A DNA stretch of 64,000 bases from NCBI GenBank assembly GCA_944325595.1, contig CALVAQ010000006.1, forward strand, positions 1-64,000, in the 5' to 3' direction. Below are positions 8,939 through 17,555 of the stretch, piece after piece. The stretch's first letter is position 1, and every line of letters starts with the position of its first letter. The position numbers and the translations under genes were made by a program. Source of the stretch: Candidatus Gastranaerophilales bacterium (GTDB lineage: Bacteria; Cyanobacteriota; Vampirovibrionia; Gastranaerophilales; Gastranaerophilaceae). The notes under the pieces were generated by a model, which saw nothing but the letters and a program-made list of their open reading frames with translations, was not told the origin of the DNA and did not search any database.

Positions 8939-9469
8939 ATGTTAGTCCAAAGTATTCCAAGTTATGCCGTAAGCAGAAGAAACGTTTCTTTTGGCGATGA
9001 CTGTTATGCACCGAGCAGCTACCGCCCGAAAAATGCAATGAATGACTTAAAAGCCCACGGATATGAAATCCGTGGAAACAGTACAAGAGATGCTTTTGAA
9101 AAATTGTATGATGATGTAAACAGCGTTTTATCTACCATGGCAAGAAGCAAAGATGGTGTCTGGAAAAGAGATTACGAAAGAGGTGTAAGAACCTATGATA
9201 ACACCCTCAAATACACCGTTTCGGAATGGGAATTACCCAGAGACACTTTCTCAAGTTTGTTGACAAGATTTTGGGAAAAGAACAAAACAAATAACTTCAG
9301 CGATGTAAAAGGTTCTGTAACAAACTTTTTAACAAATGTTGAAGGAATGGAAAAACCCGGCTTTTTCCAGAGTTTTATGAGCAAATTTGCTGATTACTTT
9401 AAAAAAGAAGGTGTTTTGACAGATGTAGTCAAAATTTTCTTGAAAGACGGAAAACACAGATTGAGATAA
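8939..9469 (+). CDS. Tagged protein of unknown function
   Basis: 176 aa with a strong ribosome-binding site (AAAGGAG, 6 nt spacing). The N-terminus carries NVSFGDD (Asn15 to Asp20), a textbook form of the tag. The body is rich in aromatic and charged residues, with repeated short helical segments, and has no membrane helix. The gene has its own upstream region of about 200 AT-rich bases and its own downstream terminator, so it is probably monocistronic. Function not recognised. Confidence 0.75.
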   Translation: MLVQSIPSYAVSRRNVSFGDDCYAPSSYRPKNAMNDLKAHGYEIRGNSTRDAFEKLYDDVNSVLSTMARSKDGVWKRDYERGVRTYDNTLKYTVSEWELPRDTFSSLLTRFWEKNKTNNFSDVKGSVTNFLTNVEGMEKPGFFQSFMSKFADYFKKEGVLTDVVKIFLKDGKHRLR

Positions 9470-9484
9470 GAAATGCGATGAAAA

Positions 9485-9510
9485 AAAGACCTCTTTTAAG
9501 AGGTCTTTTT
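9485..9510. terminator. Bidirectional rho-independent terminator
   Basis: A stem of AAAGACCTCTT with its exact complement closes a TT loop and ends in a T-run in both directions. It separates the convergent genes at 8939-9469 and 9522-10694. Confidence 0.85.
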
Positions 9511-9521
9511 ATTTTGAGTAT

Positions 9522-10694
9522 TTAGTTAATTCTTGCAGCTTCATACAGTTCTTTTACCTGAGATTCGGAAATTTGAGACCTTGCTGCAAGTGTATTAATC
9601 AAAGCCTTGCATTCTGTACCTGTATCACGTATGCCGTTACCGGGTTCATTCATTTCGGCAACAAATGATTTCAACTGGTTGTATGCAGCCCCGGAAAGCT
9701 TTGTATCAAATACAAAGTCAGCCAGATTTTTACCGCTTGATTGCCAGCTGTAAGCAGCTGATTCCGTATTGGCATATTCCGAAAATACTTGAGCATAGTA
9801 TTTTTGTTTTTGTTCAGGTGTCATACGGTTATACAATGTTCTCATATTTTTGACTTCGGCAGAATGGTCGTTATTTACAGTATTGTTCATTACAAAATCT
9901 GTATTTAACAATTTATCAATTGTTTCCGGTTTTAGATACTCAGCATATTGCGCAATATCAAAAATAAGGCTCGGTGGTTTTAGCCCGTCTGTCGGAACTC
10001 TAACACCAAATGTGCTGTTATTTTCATAATCAAGCATTATATTAATAACTTCATCAATTGAATCGGGTGTAATTTCCTTACCCTCATATGATTTCAGTCT
10101 TTCTGCTAATTTATCATCCAAATTCCCTGCGGTGACAGGTATGGGCAGTTCGCCATTGCCATGCTCAACATCACCGAGTGTAAATTTACCGTCACCGGAA
10201 GGTGAAAGTTTTTTCATATCTTCTTTACTTACCTGTGATGCACGACCGGAGTTTGATGCAGCAGAAGATACTTTATTTCCCTGTGAATCGGCAATACCAA
10301 ATCTCAAAGTAGCACTCTGGCTGGGATTTCCGTTTGTTACGTACATTTGTACCTGTTGCTTAGCTGAGAACAAAGATGGATTTTTAACATCATATCCTGC
10401 CGGCATAGAAGCTTCCAAATATTCTACAAATTGTCCATTGCGGAATTTTTCCTGTGCACCTTTTATATCATCCTTGCTCAAAACAATTCCTTCATGTCCG
10501 TTTTCTTTGTTTATATCAGCCATTGCTTCGAAAGTTTCCAACTGATAATTAGTCATTGTTATTGTATTATTGCCATTTCCGGCTGTATATATTCCGCCTT
10601 TGTTTTGGAAAGTTACGCCTCTTTCCATTTGCACATTCTTTATAAACTCTCCGTTAGTATTAACAATTTTTACTGTAACAAAATCATTACCCAT
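9522..10694 (-). CDS. Uncharacterised protein with an EF-hand/dockerin-like loop
   Basis: 390 aa, GGGAGAA ribosome-binding site 8 nt before the ATG. No signal peptide, although the composition (Ser/Thr/Asn/Gly-rich) looks like a surface or secreted protein. One segment near residue 165 (SPSGDGKFTLGDVEHG) resembles a single calcium loop of the EF-hand/dockerin type. The last 150 residues are helical. No catalytic motif is recognised. It lacks the Phe-Lys-Gly tag present in many neighbours. Confidence 0.65.
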   Translation of the reverse strand: MGNDFVTVKIVNTNGEFIKNVQMERGVTFQNKGGIYTAGNGNNTITMTNYQLETFEAMADINKENGHEGIVLSKDDIKGAQEKFRNGQFVEYLEASMPAGYDVKNPSLFSAKQQVQMYVTNGNPSQSATLRFGIADSQGNKVSSAASNSGRASQVSKEDMKKLSPSGDGKFTLGDVEHGNGELPIPVTAGNLDDKLAERLKSYEGKEITPDSIDEVINIMLDYENNSTFGVRVPTDGLKPPSLIFDIAQYAEYLKPETIDKLLNTDFVMNNTVNNDHSAEVKNMRTLYNRMTPEQKQKYYAQVFSEYANTESAAYSWQSSGKNLADFVFDTKLSGAAYNQLKSFVAEMNEPGNGIRDTGTECKALINTLAARSQISESQVKELYEAARIN

Positions 10695-10897
10695 ATTAAA
10701 ATTCTCCCGTGTTATGTGATATATATTAAAAGAACTTTTTTCTCTGAAAATTGCCTTTATTTAAATTATTTGTTAAATAATTCTTAATAAAGGAGAATCA
10801 AACACTTTGAAAAAACATTGTCATTAAGGGGTTATGGCAGAATAATGAATAATGTAAAATTTTGTTTTTAAAGAGAAAGCATATCTTTATTCAATAC

Positions 10898-10940
10898 AAA
10901 TAAAAAGAGGATTAGAGACAAGCCCCATCCTCTTTTTATT
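10898..10940 (-). terminator. Terminator of tRNA-Arg
   Basis: AAATAAAAAGAGGAT pairs with ATCCTCTTTTTATTT around a 13-nt loop, directly beyond the 3' end of the minus-strand tRNA-Arg. The T-rich arm serves as the poly-U tail. Confidence 0.65.
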
Positions 10941-11014
10941 TACGCCCGGTGCGATTCGAACGCACGACCCTCTGCTTAGAAGGCAGATGCTCTATCCAGC
11001 TGAGCTACGGACGC
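10941..11014 (-). tRNA. tRNA-Arg (anticodon UCU)
   Basis: 74 nt, reads AGA codons. The seven-pair acceptor stem contains G-U pairs, the D-arm is AGCTCAGCTGGATAGAGC, the anticodon loop is CTTCTAA, and the T-loop is GTTCGAATC. CCA is not encoded. Confidence 0.95.
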
Positions 11015-11094
11015 ATATGCAAATATTCAAGCTATAAGTTATTTATAGCATATAAATTTTTTCATGCAAGAAAAAAGTGTTTTCAAATTTATAC

Positions 11095-11126
11095 TTTACA
11101 AAACAGCGTGTTTCTATTAATATAAT
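11095..11126 (+). promoter_or_regulatory. Possible promoter of tRNA-Ser
   Basis: TTTACA (11095-11100) and a perfect TATAAT (11121-11126) lie 34 nt before the tRNA. The 20-nt spacing is longer than ideal, so only the -10 element is convincing. Confidence 0.4.
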
Positions 11127-11159
11127 CATACTCTAGTCAATACAGAGCTATACTTCGTT

Positions 11160-11247
11160 GGAGGAGTGCCAGAGCGGTTGATTGGAGCAGTCTTGAAAAC
11201 TGTCGTACGTTTGTAGCGTACCGTGGGTTCGAATCCCACCTCCTCCT
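11160..11247 (+). tRNA. tRNA-Ser (anticodon UGA)
   Basis: 88 nt class II tRNA. The acceptor stem is GGAGGAG/CTCCTCC, the anticodon loop is CTTGAAA, there is a long variable arm (GTACG...CGTAC), and the T-loop is GTTCGAATC. It reads UCA/UCG-type serine codons. CCA is not encoded. Confidence 0.95.
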
Positions 11248-11250
11248 GAT

Positions 11251-11283
11251 AAAAACGGGCTGAGTTTTCTCAGACCCGTTTTT
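11251..11283 (+). terminator. Terminator of tRNA-Ser
   Basis: AAAAACGGGCTGAG, a TTTT loop, then CTCAG-A-CCCGTTTTT immediately after the tRNA. Long GC-rich stem with a U-tail. Confidence 0.85.
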
Positions 11284-11298
11284 ATTTTTGTTGGGTGA

Positions 11299-11634
<336 letters not shown>

Positions 11635-11653
11635 ATATTAAATTTTCATTTTT

Positions 11654-11731
11654 GATACCCACCTGAGCAGTCTTCCAGACTTACCTCTCGTTCGAAATGA
11701 CATTTAGTCATTTCTCTCTCGGCAGGGTATC
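11654..11731 (-). ncRNA. Structured leader element, copy 1 (upstream of tRNA-fMet)
   Basis: On the minus strand the ends pair (GATACCC with GGGTATC). Inside are CTGCCGAG, an 8-bp hairpin GAAATGAC-TAAAT-GTCATTTC, CGAGAGGT, and a second small hairpin around GGAA. The block ATACYCTGCCGAG - hairpin - CGAGAGGT recurs in the same order upstream of tRNA-Leu (17281-17325). The GGAA hairpin recalls SRP RNA domain IV, but the conserved SRP loops do not match well. No family is assigned. There is no gene between 11732 and 11994. Confidence 0.5.
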
Positions 11732-11994
11732 CCGCAAAAATTCTCTTACAACCCATTATTAAACGCTAAAAAACAAAAATCAATACCCGTTGCTTTTTAT
11801 TTAAAAATGAGCCATACCTACAATAAATGTATGTATGGTAGAAGAATATAAATACGGTAACTGATTCTAAATAATTCTTATAATGCGGCAAAAACCGGGC
11901 TCTTCACACGCAAAACCAGTCATTGACTTCCCATACCTGCTGAGCACGGAACAATCGATAAAGCACCTTTTATCACAAATATTATCAAAACAAA

Positions 11995-12420
11995 CTATTT
12001 ACCAAAAAGCTTTCTGAAAAAACTTTTTCTATTTTTATATTCGCTCAAATGGTTTTCTTCCAGAGATTTTTCAATTCTATTTCTTTTTGTTGAAAATTCA
12101 GGTTTATCATATTTATGATTTTTATAATTTTTATACTCTGTTTCTGTAAAAGCAAGCTCATTTTTTAATGTTACATATGAAGCAGTATCATAGATATCAC
12201 CCAGCGTTTCATCCCAGTCAACTTTGAAAGAATCCGTTCTAGAGAAAACAGCATTGTCTATACTGTTTTTAGATTCATTTTTAAATGGATAATAAAATTC
12301 TTCCGTACGTCTATAAACAGCACCGGGAGCAGAAACCGCCTCAACTCTGGGTTTACCCCACAAACCTTTAAAAGACTGTAAATTTGAAGCAGAAAAATCG
12401 TGCATTGAAGATATTTTCAT
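11995..12420 (-). CDS. Small tagged protein of unknown function
   Basis: 141 aa with GAGGG 7 nt before the ATG. NLQSFKGLWG (Asn13 to Gly22) is a clear form of the N-terminal tag. The rest is very hydrophilic and rich in Lys, Asn and Tyr, ending in a basic RKSFFRKLFGK tail. No signal peptide or membrane helix. It follows the nucleotide-sugar genes on the same strand after 80 nt that hold a perfect 10-bp palindrome, so it may or may not belong to that transcript. Confidence 0.7.
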   Translation of the reverse strand: MKISSMHDFSASNLQSFKGLWGKPRVEAVSAPGAVYRRTEEFYYPFKNESKNSIDNAVFSRTDSFKVDWDETLGDIYDTASYVTLKNELAFTETEYKNYKNHKYDKPEFSTKRNRIEKSLEENHLSEYKNRKSFFRKLFGK

Positions 12421-12438
12421 ATTTTTTCCCTCAAGGTA

Positions 12439-12462
12439 TTTAAACTATTTAGATAGTTTAAA
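12439..12462. promoter_or_regulatory. Perfect 10-bp palindrome before the tagged gene
   Basis: TTTAAACTAT-TTAG-ATAGTTTAAA, 18 nt upstream of the start of the 141-aa gene. It is AT-only near the ends and lacks a following T-run, so it looks more like an operator than a terminator. Its function is unproven. Confidence 0.4.
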
Positions 12463-12500
12463 ACACCTAAAATTATTTTTTGCCACTAAAATGAAAAATA

Positions 12501-13442
12501 TTAACTTTTATTTTTAAACTGCATAAAGTATTCTATTGTCTTTTTCAAACCGGTATTTATATCAACATTAGGTTCCCAGCCAAGTTCTTTTTTTGCAAGT
12601 GAAATGTCTGGTTTACGCTTTACAGGGTCATCGCTTGGCAGAGGTTTAAACACAATTCTTGATGCTGAGCCTGTCAAAGACAAAACCATCTCTGCCAAAT
12701 TCAATACAGTCCTTTCTGAAGGATTACCCATATTTACCGGACCGATAAATCCGTGATGATTGTTCATCATCAAAATTAACCCCTCAACCAAATCATCAAC
12801 ATAACAAAAGCTTCTGGTCTGCGAACCGTCACCGTATACAGTAATATCATCTCCATTGAGAGCTTGAATTATACAATTTGAAACGACTCTGCCGTCTTTT
12901 GGATCCATATTGGGACCATAGGTATTAAAAATTCTGACTATTCTAATATCTGTACCATATTGTCTATGATAATCCATCATAAGCGTTTCCGCTGCCCGTT
13001 TTCCTTCGTCATAACAGCTTCTTACTCCTATAGGATTTACATTTCCCCAGTATTTTTCATTTTGCGGATGTTCAAGAGGATTTCCGTACACCTCCGAAGT
13101 TGATGCCTGAAGAATTGTTGCACCATTCTTTTTTGCCAACTCCAGCATGTTTAAAATACCAATAACGGATGTTTTCATTGTTTTTATTGAATCAAATTGA
13201 TAATGCGGCGGACTGGCAGGACAGGCGAGGTTGTATATCTGTTCACAATCAAGTGATATCGGCTCAACAATATCATGTTCAACCAATTTAAAATTAGGAG
13301 AATCAAGCAAATCCTCTATATGTCTTTTAAGTCCTGTAAAAAAATTATCAAGACAGATGACATAATTTCCTTCCTTAACAAGTCTTCTGCAAAGATGATT
13401 ACCGATAAATCCGGCACCACCGGTTACGAGTATTTTTTTCAT
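12501..13442 (-). CDS. UDP-glucuronate decarboxylase / UDP-xylose synthase-like SDR
   Basis: 313 aa from the ATG at 13442. Extended short-chain dehydrogenase: [11 protein letters not shown]-binding turn at residues 7-14, a Ser/Thr-rich STSEVYG strand, and the catalytic YDEGK (Tyr-x-x-x-Lys) near 143-147. [13 protein letters not shown] and [10 protein letters not shown] are typical of UXS enzymes, which convert UDP-glucuronate to UDP-xylose (or the 4-keto intermediate). Its ATG overlaps the stop of the upstream UDP-glucose dehydrogenase in an ATGA, so the two are translationally coupled. Together they convert UDP-glucose to UDP-xylose for surface glycans. Membrane anchors seen in eukaryotic UXS are absent, as expected. 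A related dTDP-glucose dehydratase role is less likely. Confidence 0.9.
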   Translation of the reverse strand: MKKILVTGGAGFIGNHLCRRLVKEGNYVICLDNFFTGLKRHIEDLLDSPNFKLVEHDIVEPISLDCEQIYNLACPASPPHYQFDSIKTMKTSVIGILNMLELAKKNGATILQASTSEVYGNPLEHPQNEKYWGNVNPIGVRSCYDEGKRAAETLMMDYHRQYGTDIRIVRIFNTYGPNMDPKDGRVVSNCIIQALNGDDITVYGDGSQTRSFCYVDDLVEGLILMMNNHHGFIGPVNMGNPSERTVLNLAEMVLSLTGSASRIVFKPLPSDDPVKRKPDISLAKKELGWEPNVDINTGLKKTIEYFMQFKNKS

Positions 13443-14743
13443 AAACTTTTCCCCACGCAATGGTATTCAAAGCCCATTTCTTTTAATTTTTGAGGACTAT
13501 ACTGATTTCTGCCGTCAAAGATTACCGGCTCTTTCAAGCTTGATTTAATTAAATCAAAATCAGGATTTTGAAACTCATTCCATTCAGTAGCCAAAATCAA
13601 AGCATCTGCCCCGTTTAAAGCAGCATAAGAAGATTTTGCATACTCAATTTCCGTACCAAAAATTTTCTTTGCCGTATCAATTGCTTTTGGGTCAAATGCA
13701 CATATCTGAGCCCCGGTCTTGAGCAATTCTTTTATGATATTTATAGACGGAGCCTCTCTCATGTCATTTGTTTCCGGCTTAAAAGCCAATCCCCACAATG
13801 CAAATTTACGGTCTTTTACATTCCCGTTATATCTTTTCATAATTTTATTTATGAAATTATATCTTTGTCGCAAATTAATATTGTCTGTTGCCATTAAAAG
13901 CTCTGCTGTATATCCGACATCTTTGGCAACTGAAATCAATGCCTTAACATCCTTTGGGAAACAAGACCCTCCGTATCCCAAACCGGGAAATAAAAACTTT
14001 TTCCCGATTCTTTTATCTGCACACATACCTTTTCTGACCATTTCCGCATCAGCACCAATGTTTTCGCAAATATTAGCTATCTCATTTGCATACGAAATTT
14101 TCAAGGCAAGGAAAGCATTTGATGCATACTTTGTCATTTCTGCTGATTTTGCATCCATCTCTATAACAGGATTCCCTGTCTTTAAAAACGAAGCATAAAT
14201 TTCTCTCATTACATCAAATGCCCTTTGAGAACTTGCGCCGATTATTACTCTATCGGGTTTCAAAAAATCCTGAACAGCATCACCCTGTTTCAAAAATTCG
14301 GGATTGGAAACTACATCAAAATCAAAATCCGTATTTTCTTTTATAATCGATGCAATTCTATCACAAGTTCCAACAGGCACCGTAGATTTATTGACAACAA
14401 CCTTGTACCCGTTCATAGCAATTGCAATACTTTTTGCTACATCAAAAACTGCGGACAAATCAGCAGAACCGTCTTCTTTTTGGGGAGTACCGACTGCAAT
14501 AAAACAAACATCACTTTTTTTTACAGCATCAGAAATATCAGACGAAAAATATAATCGATTTTCTTTTACATTTGAAAGAATTAAAGTCTCAAGTCCCGGC
14601 TCATATATAGGGATATTACCCTTTCTGAGTTCTTTTAGCTTTTCCGTATCTTTGTCTACGCAAATTACACTATTTCCCATCTCCGCAAGACATGTGCCTG
14701 CAACCAATCCTACATAGCCGGTACCGATAACACAAAGTTTCAT
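13439..14743 (-). CDS. ugd: UDP-glucose 6-dehydrogenase
   Basis: 434 aa, normal length. It oxidises UDP-glucose to UDP-glucuronate with two NAD+. The N-terminus is the Rossmann start [16 protein letters not shown]. The catalytic cysteine sits in [10 protein letters not shown] near residue 260, and [15 protein letters not shown] in the C-terminal domain is standard. GGAGAG precedes the ATG. It is the first gene of the nucleotide-sugar operon and faces away from the CoA-disulfide-reductase-like gene, so the 100 nt between them carry both promoters. Confidence 0.95.
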   Translation of the reverse strand: MKLCVIGTGYVGLVAGTCLAEMGNSVICVDKDTEKLKELRKGNIPIYEPGLETLILSNVKENRLYFSSDISDAVKKSDVCFIAVGTPQKEDGSADLSAVFDVAKSIAIAMNGYKVVVNKSTVPVGTCDRIASIIKENTDFDFDVVSNPEFLKQGDAVQDFLKPDRVIIGASSQRAFDVMREIYASFLKTGNPVIEMDAKSAEMTKYASNAFLALKISYANEIANICENIGADAEMVRKGMCADKRIGKKFLFPGLGYGGSCFPKDVKALISVAKDVGYTAELLMATDNINLRQRYNFINKIMKRYNGNVKDRKFALWGLAFKPETNDMREAPSINIIKELLKTGAQICAFDPKAIDTAKKIFGTEIEYAKSSYAALNGADALILATEWNEFQNPDFDLIKSSLKEPVIFDGRNQYSPQKLKEMGFEYHCVGKSL

Positions 14744-14846
14744 CTTCTCTCCATAATTTCTTTACATAATTTTAACACGAAATTGTTGTTTTAATCGCTT
14801 TTATTTTGTATGCTTGTATATCAAGACAAACAGACAGGAGAGTTTA

Positions 14847-16478
14847 ATGGAAGTAATAATTATAGGCGGAGGAGCCTGCGGTGCAAGCGCAGCAGCCAGA
14901 TTAAGAAGACTTGACGACAATGCAAAAATAACAATTCTGGAAAAAACAAACGAAATATCCATTGCAAACTGCGGACTTCCGTATTACTGTTCAAATGTGA
15001 TTAACAGCGAAGAAGCTATGCATGTTTCCGGTGTACAAAAGTTCAAAAATCTCTTAAACGTTGATATAAAAATGGGAGCCGAAGTCACAAACATTGACCG
15101 AAAAGCAAAAACAATCACAATAAACGGAGCTGAAGTCCTTTCATATGACAAACTTGTCCTTGCCCCCGGAGCAAAACCATTTGTCCCGCAAATTGAAGTA
15201 ATTTTAAACAATCCTAAGATTTTTACCGTAAGAATGCTGCAAGATGCAGAAAAAATAAAAGCATATATCAAAAATACCGGTGTAAAAAATGCAGTAGTAA
15301 TAGGTGGAGGATTTATAGGGATAGAAATGGCGGAAAATCTTGCCCTGATTGATGGAGTAAAGACAACACTTATCGAACAAGCACCACATATTCTTCCGCC
15401 GGTTGACAGCGAAACGGCAGCTTTTGCCCAGAATGAAATTAGACAGCACGGTGTTTCTTTAATACTATCTGACGGAGTAAAGGAATTTAGAGAAACAGAA
15501 CTTATTTTGAATTCCGGCACAAAAATTCCGTACGACATAGCAATTCTGGCAATTGGAGTAAAGCCGGAAACATCACTGGCAAAAGGCTGCGGGCTTGAAA
15601 TCGGCAAGACGGGCGGTGTAAAAGTTAACGAAAATATGCAGACATCTGATTCCGACATATATGCAGGCGGAGACAGTGTTGAAGTTGAAGATTTCGTAAC
15701 AGGAGACAATGTTCTGGTACCGCTTGCAGGTCCGGCGAATAGACAGGGAAGAATAATTGCCGACAACATTGCCGGCTTCAAGTCTGTATACAAAAAGACA
15801 ATAGGCTCAGCGGTAGTAAAAGTTTTTGACCTGACAATAGCATGTGCAGGAAACAGTGAAGAATCTCTCATCAAAAAGAATATTCCGTATTGGAAAACAT
15901 TTACTTTCGGATTCTCTCACGCCAGTTATTACCCAGGTGCAACAAGAACAATGTACAAACTCTTATTCAACAATGATGGAGATATCCTTGGCATACAGGC
16001 AGCCGGCAGAGAGGGCGTAGAAAAGAGAATCGATGTAATAGCCACAATGATGAGAAACAAACAAAAAGTTTGGGATTTGATTGATTGCGAGCTTTGCTAT
16101 GCACCGCCGTATTCTTCTGCAAAAGATCCGGTAAATATTCTTGGAATGCATGCTGATAACATTCTAAAGGGATTGGTAAAACCTGCATTTTTTGAAGATT
16201 TGAAAGACTCCTTGCCGGTTGATATCCGTTCTCAAGCGGAATTTCAAAATGAAACAATCGCCGGAGCAGTTCATATATTCACTCCCGAATTGAGAACAAG
16301 ATACAATGAACTGCCTAAAGACAAAAAGATAATTCTGTTCTGCAACACAGGGTTTCAGAGCTATGTAGCCTCAAGAATTCTTATTCAAAAAGGTTTCAAC
16401 AATGTATATAGTCTGACGGGCGGAATTACACTATATAAAGAACTTGTCAAAAACACAAACACATTGCAGCGTGTATAA
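14847..16478 (+). CDS. CoA-disulfide reductase-like flavoprotein with C-terminal rhodanese domain
   Basis: 543 aa from the ATG at 14847, which has AGGAG 6 nt upstream; a TTG at 14814 is less likely. It is a pyridine-nucleotide disulfide oxidoreductase of the single-cysteine class: FAD-binding GGGACGAS, active-site ANCGLPYY with Cys42, an NAD-binding GGGFIGIEMAE and a YAGGDS motif. The last 90 residues are a rhodanese domain whose active loop is CNTGFQS (Cys499). Proteins with this architecture reduce CoA-disulfides, CoA-polysulfides or polysulfide, using NAD(P)H. The likely role is low-molecular-weight thiol redox balance or sulfur/oxygen-stress handling in the cytoplasm. The precise substrate is not readable. 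Confidence 0.9.
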   Translation: MEVIIIGGGACGASAAARLRRLDDNAKITILEKTNEISIANCGLPYYCSNVINSEEAMHVSGVQKFKNLLNVDIKMGAEVTNIDRKAKTITINGAEVLSYDKLVLAPGAKPFVPQIEVILNNPKIFTVRMLQDAEKIKAYIKNTGVKNAVVIGGGFIGIEMAENLALIDGVKTTLIEQAPHILPPVDSETAAFAQNEIRQHGVSLILSDGVKEFRETELILNSGTKIPYDIAILAIGVKPETSLAKGCGLEIGKTGGVKVNENMQTSDSDIYAGGDSVEVEDFVTGDNVLVPLAGPANRQGRIIADNIAGFKSVYKKTIGSAVVKVFDLTIACAGNSEESLIKKNIPYWKTFTFGFSHASYYPGATRTMYKLLFNNDGDILGIQAAGREGVEKRIDVIATMMRNKQKVWDLIDCELCYAPPYSSAKDPVNILGMHADNILKGLVKPAFFEDLKDSLPVDIRSQAEFQNETIAGAVHIFTPELRTRYNELPKDKKIILFCNTGFQSYVASRILIQKGFNNVYSLTGGITLYKELVKNTNTLQRV

Positions 16479-16483
16479 AACAT

Positions 16484-17077
16484 CTAAAATTTCAGCCCCA
16501 GAGCATTAATTTGATTGTGTTGTTCAGGGCTGTGCAATTGTATAAATTTTTGGTAGCACAGATTTGTAACCATACAATCTTTAAGCCCTCTGTGCATGCC
16601 TGTTGTATCAAGTCCGAAATATTCGGCTATTGCAGCCAATTTTCTGCTTGGAAGCTGCGGGAGATATTTTCTTGCCAGTTTCAACGTATCAATATAATCA
16701 TTTGTGAACGGAATATCATAGTTTTTAATTAATTGTGTATTAATAAAACTCAGGTCAAAATTGATATTGTGTCCTATTACTATATAGTTTGCGCAAAACT
16801 CTTTAAAATCCAGAATAGTTTCTTTTATAAAAGGTGCATTCTGAAGCATATCTATAGTTATTCCCGTAAGGTTTGAAATATAGCTGCTAAGATAACCTAC
16901 CGGTTTTACCAATTTTGAAAACTCATCGATTATCACTCCATTTTCTGCTTTTAGAGCAGACAGCTCGATTATTTCATGTTCTTTAGGGTTAAATCCTGTC
17001 GTTTCAATATCAAGAACAACATAACTGTTCGGAAAAAGTTTCAGGCTCTTGTCTCTTGAAATAGGTGATGAATGCAT
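16484..17077 (-). CDS. DnaQ-like DEDDh exonuclease, small form
   Basis: 197 aa from ATG 17077; the longer open frame runs into the tRNA-Ala gene and is not credible. Exonuclease motifs: LDIETTG (Asp23, Glu25), GHNINFD, and HRGLKDC. Length and motifs fit the epsilon-type exonuclease/PolC-exonuclease family, 3'-5' hydrolysis of DNA or RNA ends. The ribosome-binding site is weak. The stop lies 5 nt from the end of the convergent flavoprotein. It could be the replicative proofreading subunit or a standalone repair nuclease. It lacks the N-terminal tag carried by the larger exonuclease at 3627-5366. Confidence 0.85.
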   Translation of the reverse strand: MHSSPISRDKSLKLFPNSYVVLDIETTGFNPKEHEIIELSALKAENGVIIDEFSKLVKPVGYLSSYISNLTGITIDMLQNAPFIKETILDFKEFCANYIVIGHNINFDLSFINTQLIKNYDIPFTNDYIDTLKLARKYLPQLPSRKLAAIAEYFGLDTTGMHRGLKDCMVTNLCYQKFIQLHSPEQHNQINALGLKF

Positions 17078-17101
17078 TTTAACGATACTTTCTAAAAAAT
17101 T

Positions 17102-17174
17102 TGGAGCGTACGAGACTCGAACTCGTGACCCCCACACTGCCAGTGTGATGCGCTACCAGCTGCGCTAACGCCCC
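17102..17174 (-). tRNA. tRNA-Ala (anticodon GGC)
   Basis: 73 nt. Acceptor GGGGCGT/ACGCTCC with the G3-U70 pair that marks alanine tRNAs; anticodon loop CTGGCAG. T-loop GTTCGAGTC. CCA is not encoded. Confidence 0.96.
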
Positions 17175-17225
17175 ATTTGATAGATAAAATTGTAATTCAA
17201 AGAAAATAATTTATCAATATTTATA

Positions 17226-17256
17226 TTGACGATACCCCTTTATACGGTAATATAAT
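17226..17256 (+). promoter_or_regulatory. Promoter of the leader / tRNA-Leu unit
   Basis: TTGACG (17226-17231) and TATAAT (17251-17256), 19 nt apart; an overlapping TAATAT gives 16 nt spacing. Transcription would begin near 17263, just before the structured leader. Confidence 0.6.
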
Positions 17257-17262
17257 AAGGTG

Positions 17263-17340
17263 AGCATATGCTTTAATGCATACTCTGCCGAGGAAATTGA
17301 CTGAATGTCAATTTGCGAGAGGTGGTAGACGCACAGTTCC
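17263..17340 (+). ncRNA. Structured leader element, copy 2 (upstream of tRNA-Leu)
   Basis: It begins with a hairpin GAG..TATGC / GCATACTC. Then follow ATACTCTGCCGAG, a hairpin GAAATTGAC-TGAAT-GTCAATTT, and GCGAGAGGT. Order and spacing match copy 1 before tRNA-fMet, with changes in the two arms of the hairpin that keep it paired (an extra A-T pair). It lies between a consensus promoter and tRNA-Leu, so it should be part of the precursor transcript. No open reading frame is present. Confidence 0.5.
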
Positions 17341-17363
17341 AAGTGACAATTAAATAAATATTC

Positions 17364-17448
17364 GGGCCTGTGGCGAAATTGGTAGACGCACTAGACTTAG
17401 GATCTAGCGGAGCAATCTGTGAGAGTTCGAGTCTCTCCGGGCCCACCA
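17364..17448 (+). tRNA. tRNA-Leu (anticodon UAG)
   Basis: 85 nt class II tRNA with encoded CCA. Acceptor GGGCCTG/CGGGCCC, anticodon loop CTTAGGA, long variable arm, T-loop GTTCGAGTC. It reads CUA/CUG-type codons. Confidence 0.96.
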
Positions 17449-17451
17449 TTC

Positions 17452-17478
17452 AAAAATAGGGACAGCCCCTATTTTTTT
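17452..17478 (+). terminator. Terminator of tRNA-Leu
   Basis: AAAAATAGGG and CCCCTATTTTT pair around a short loop, followed by more T residues, just after the CCA end. Confidence 0.8.
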
Positions 17479-17555
17479 ATCTCAATGTAAAATAATATTA
17501 AGTCTAAACACAAAACATAACAAACTTTTTTATTCCTGATGGTTGTACAATTATT

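Noticed and set aside
11654-11731. SRP (4.5S) RNA as identity of the leader element
   Set aside because: A GGAA hairpin and AGGTAAG resemble SRP domain IV, but the conserved asymmetric loop is not matched, and the related element before tRNA-Leu lacks this part.
14984-15874. 296-codon minus-strand open frame
   Set aside because: Antisense shadow of the CoA-disulfide-reductase-like gene, whose motifs and ribosome-binding site are clear on the plus strand.
17263-17340. Degenerate tRNA or tandem partial tRNA-Leu copy
   Set aside because: GGTGGTAGACGCAC resembles the D-arm of the following tRNA-Leu, but the rest does not fold as a tRNA and matches the fMet leader instead.
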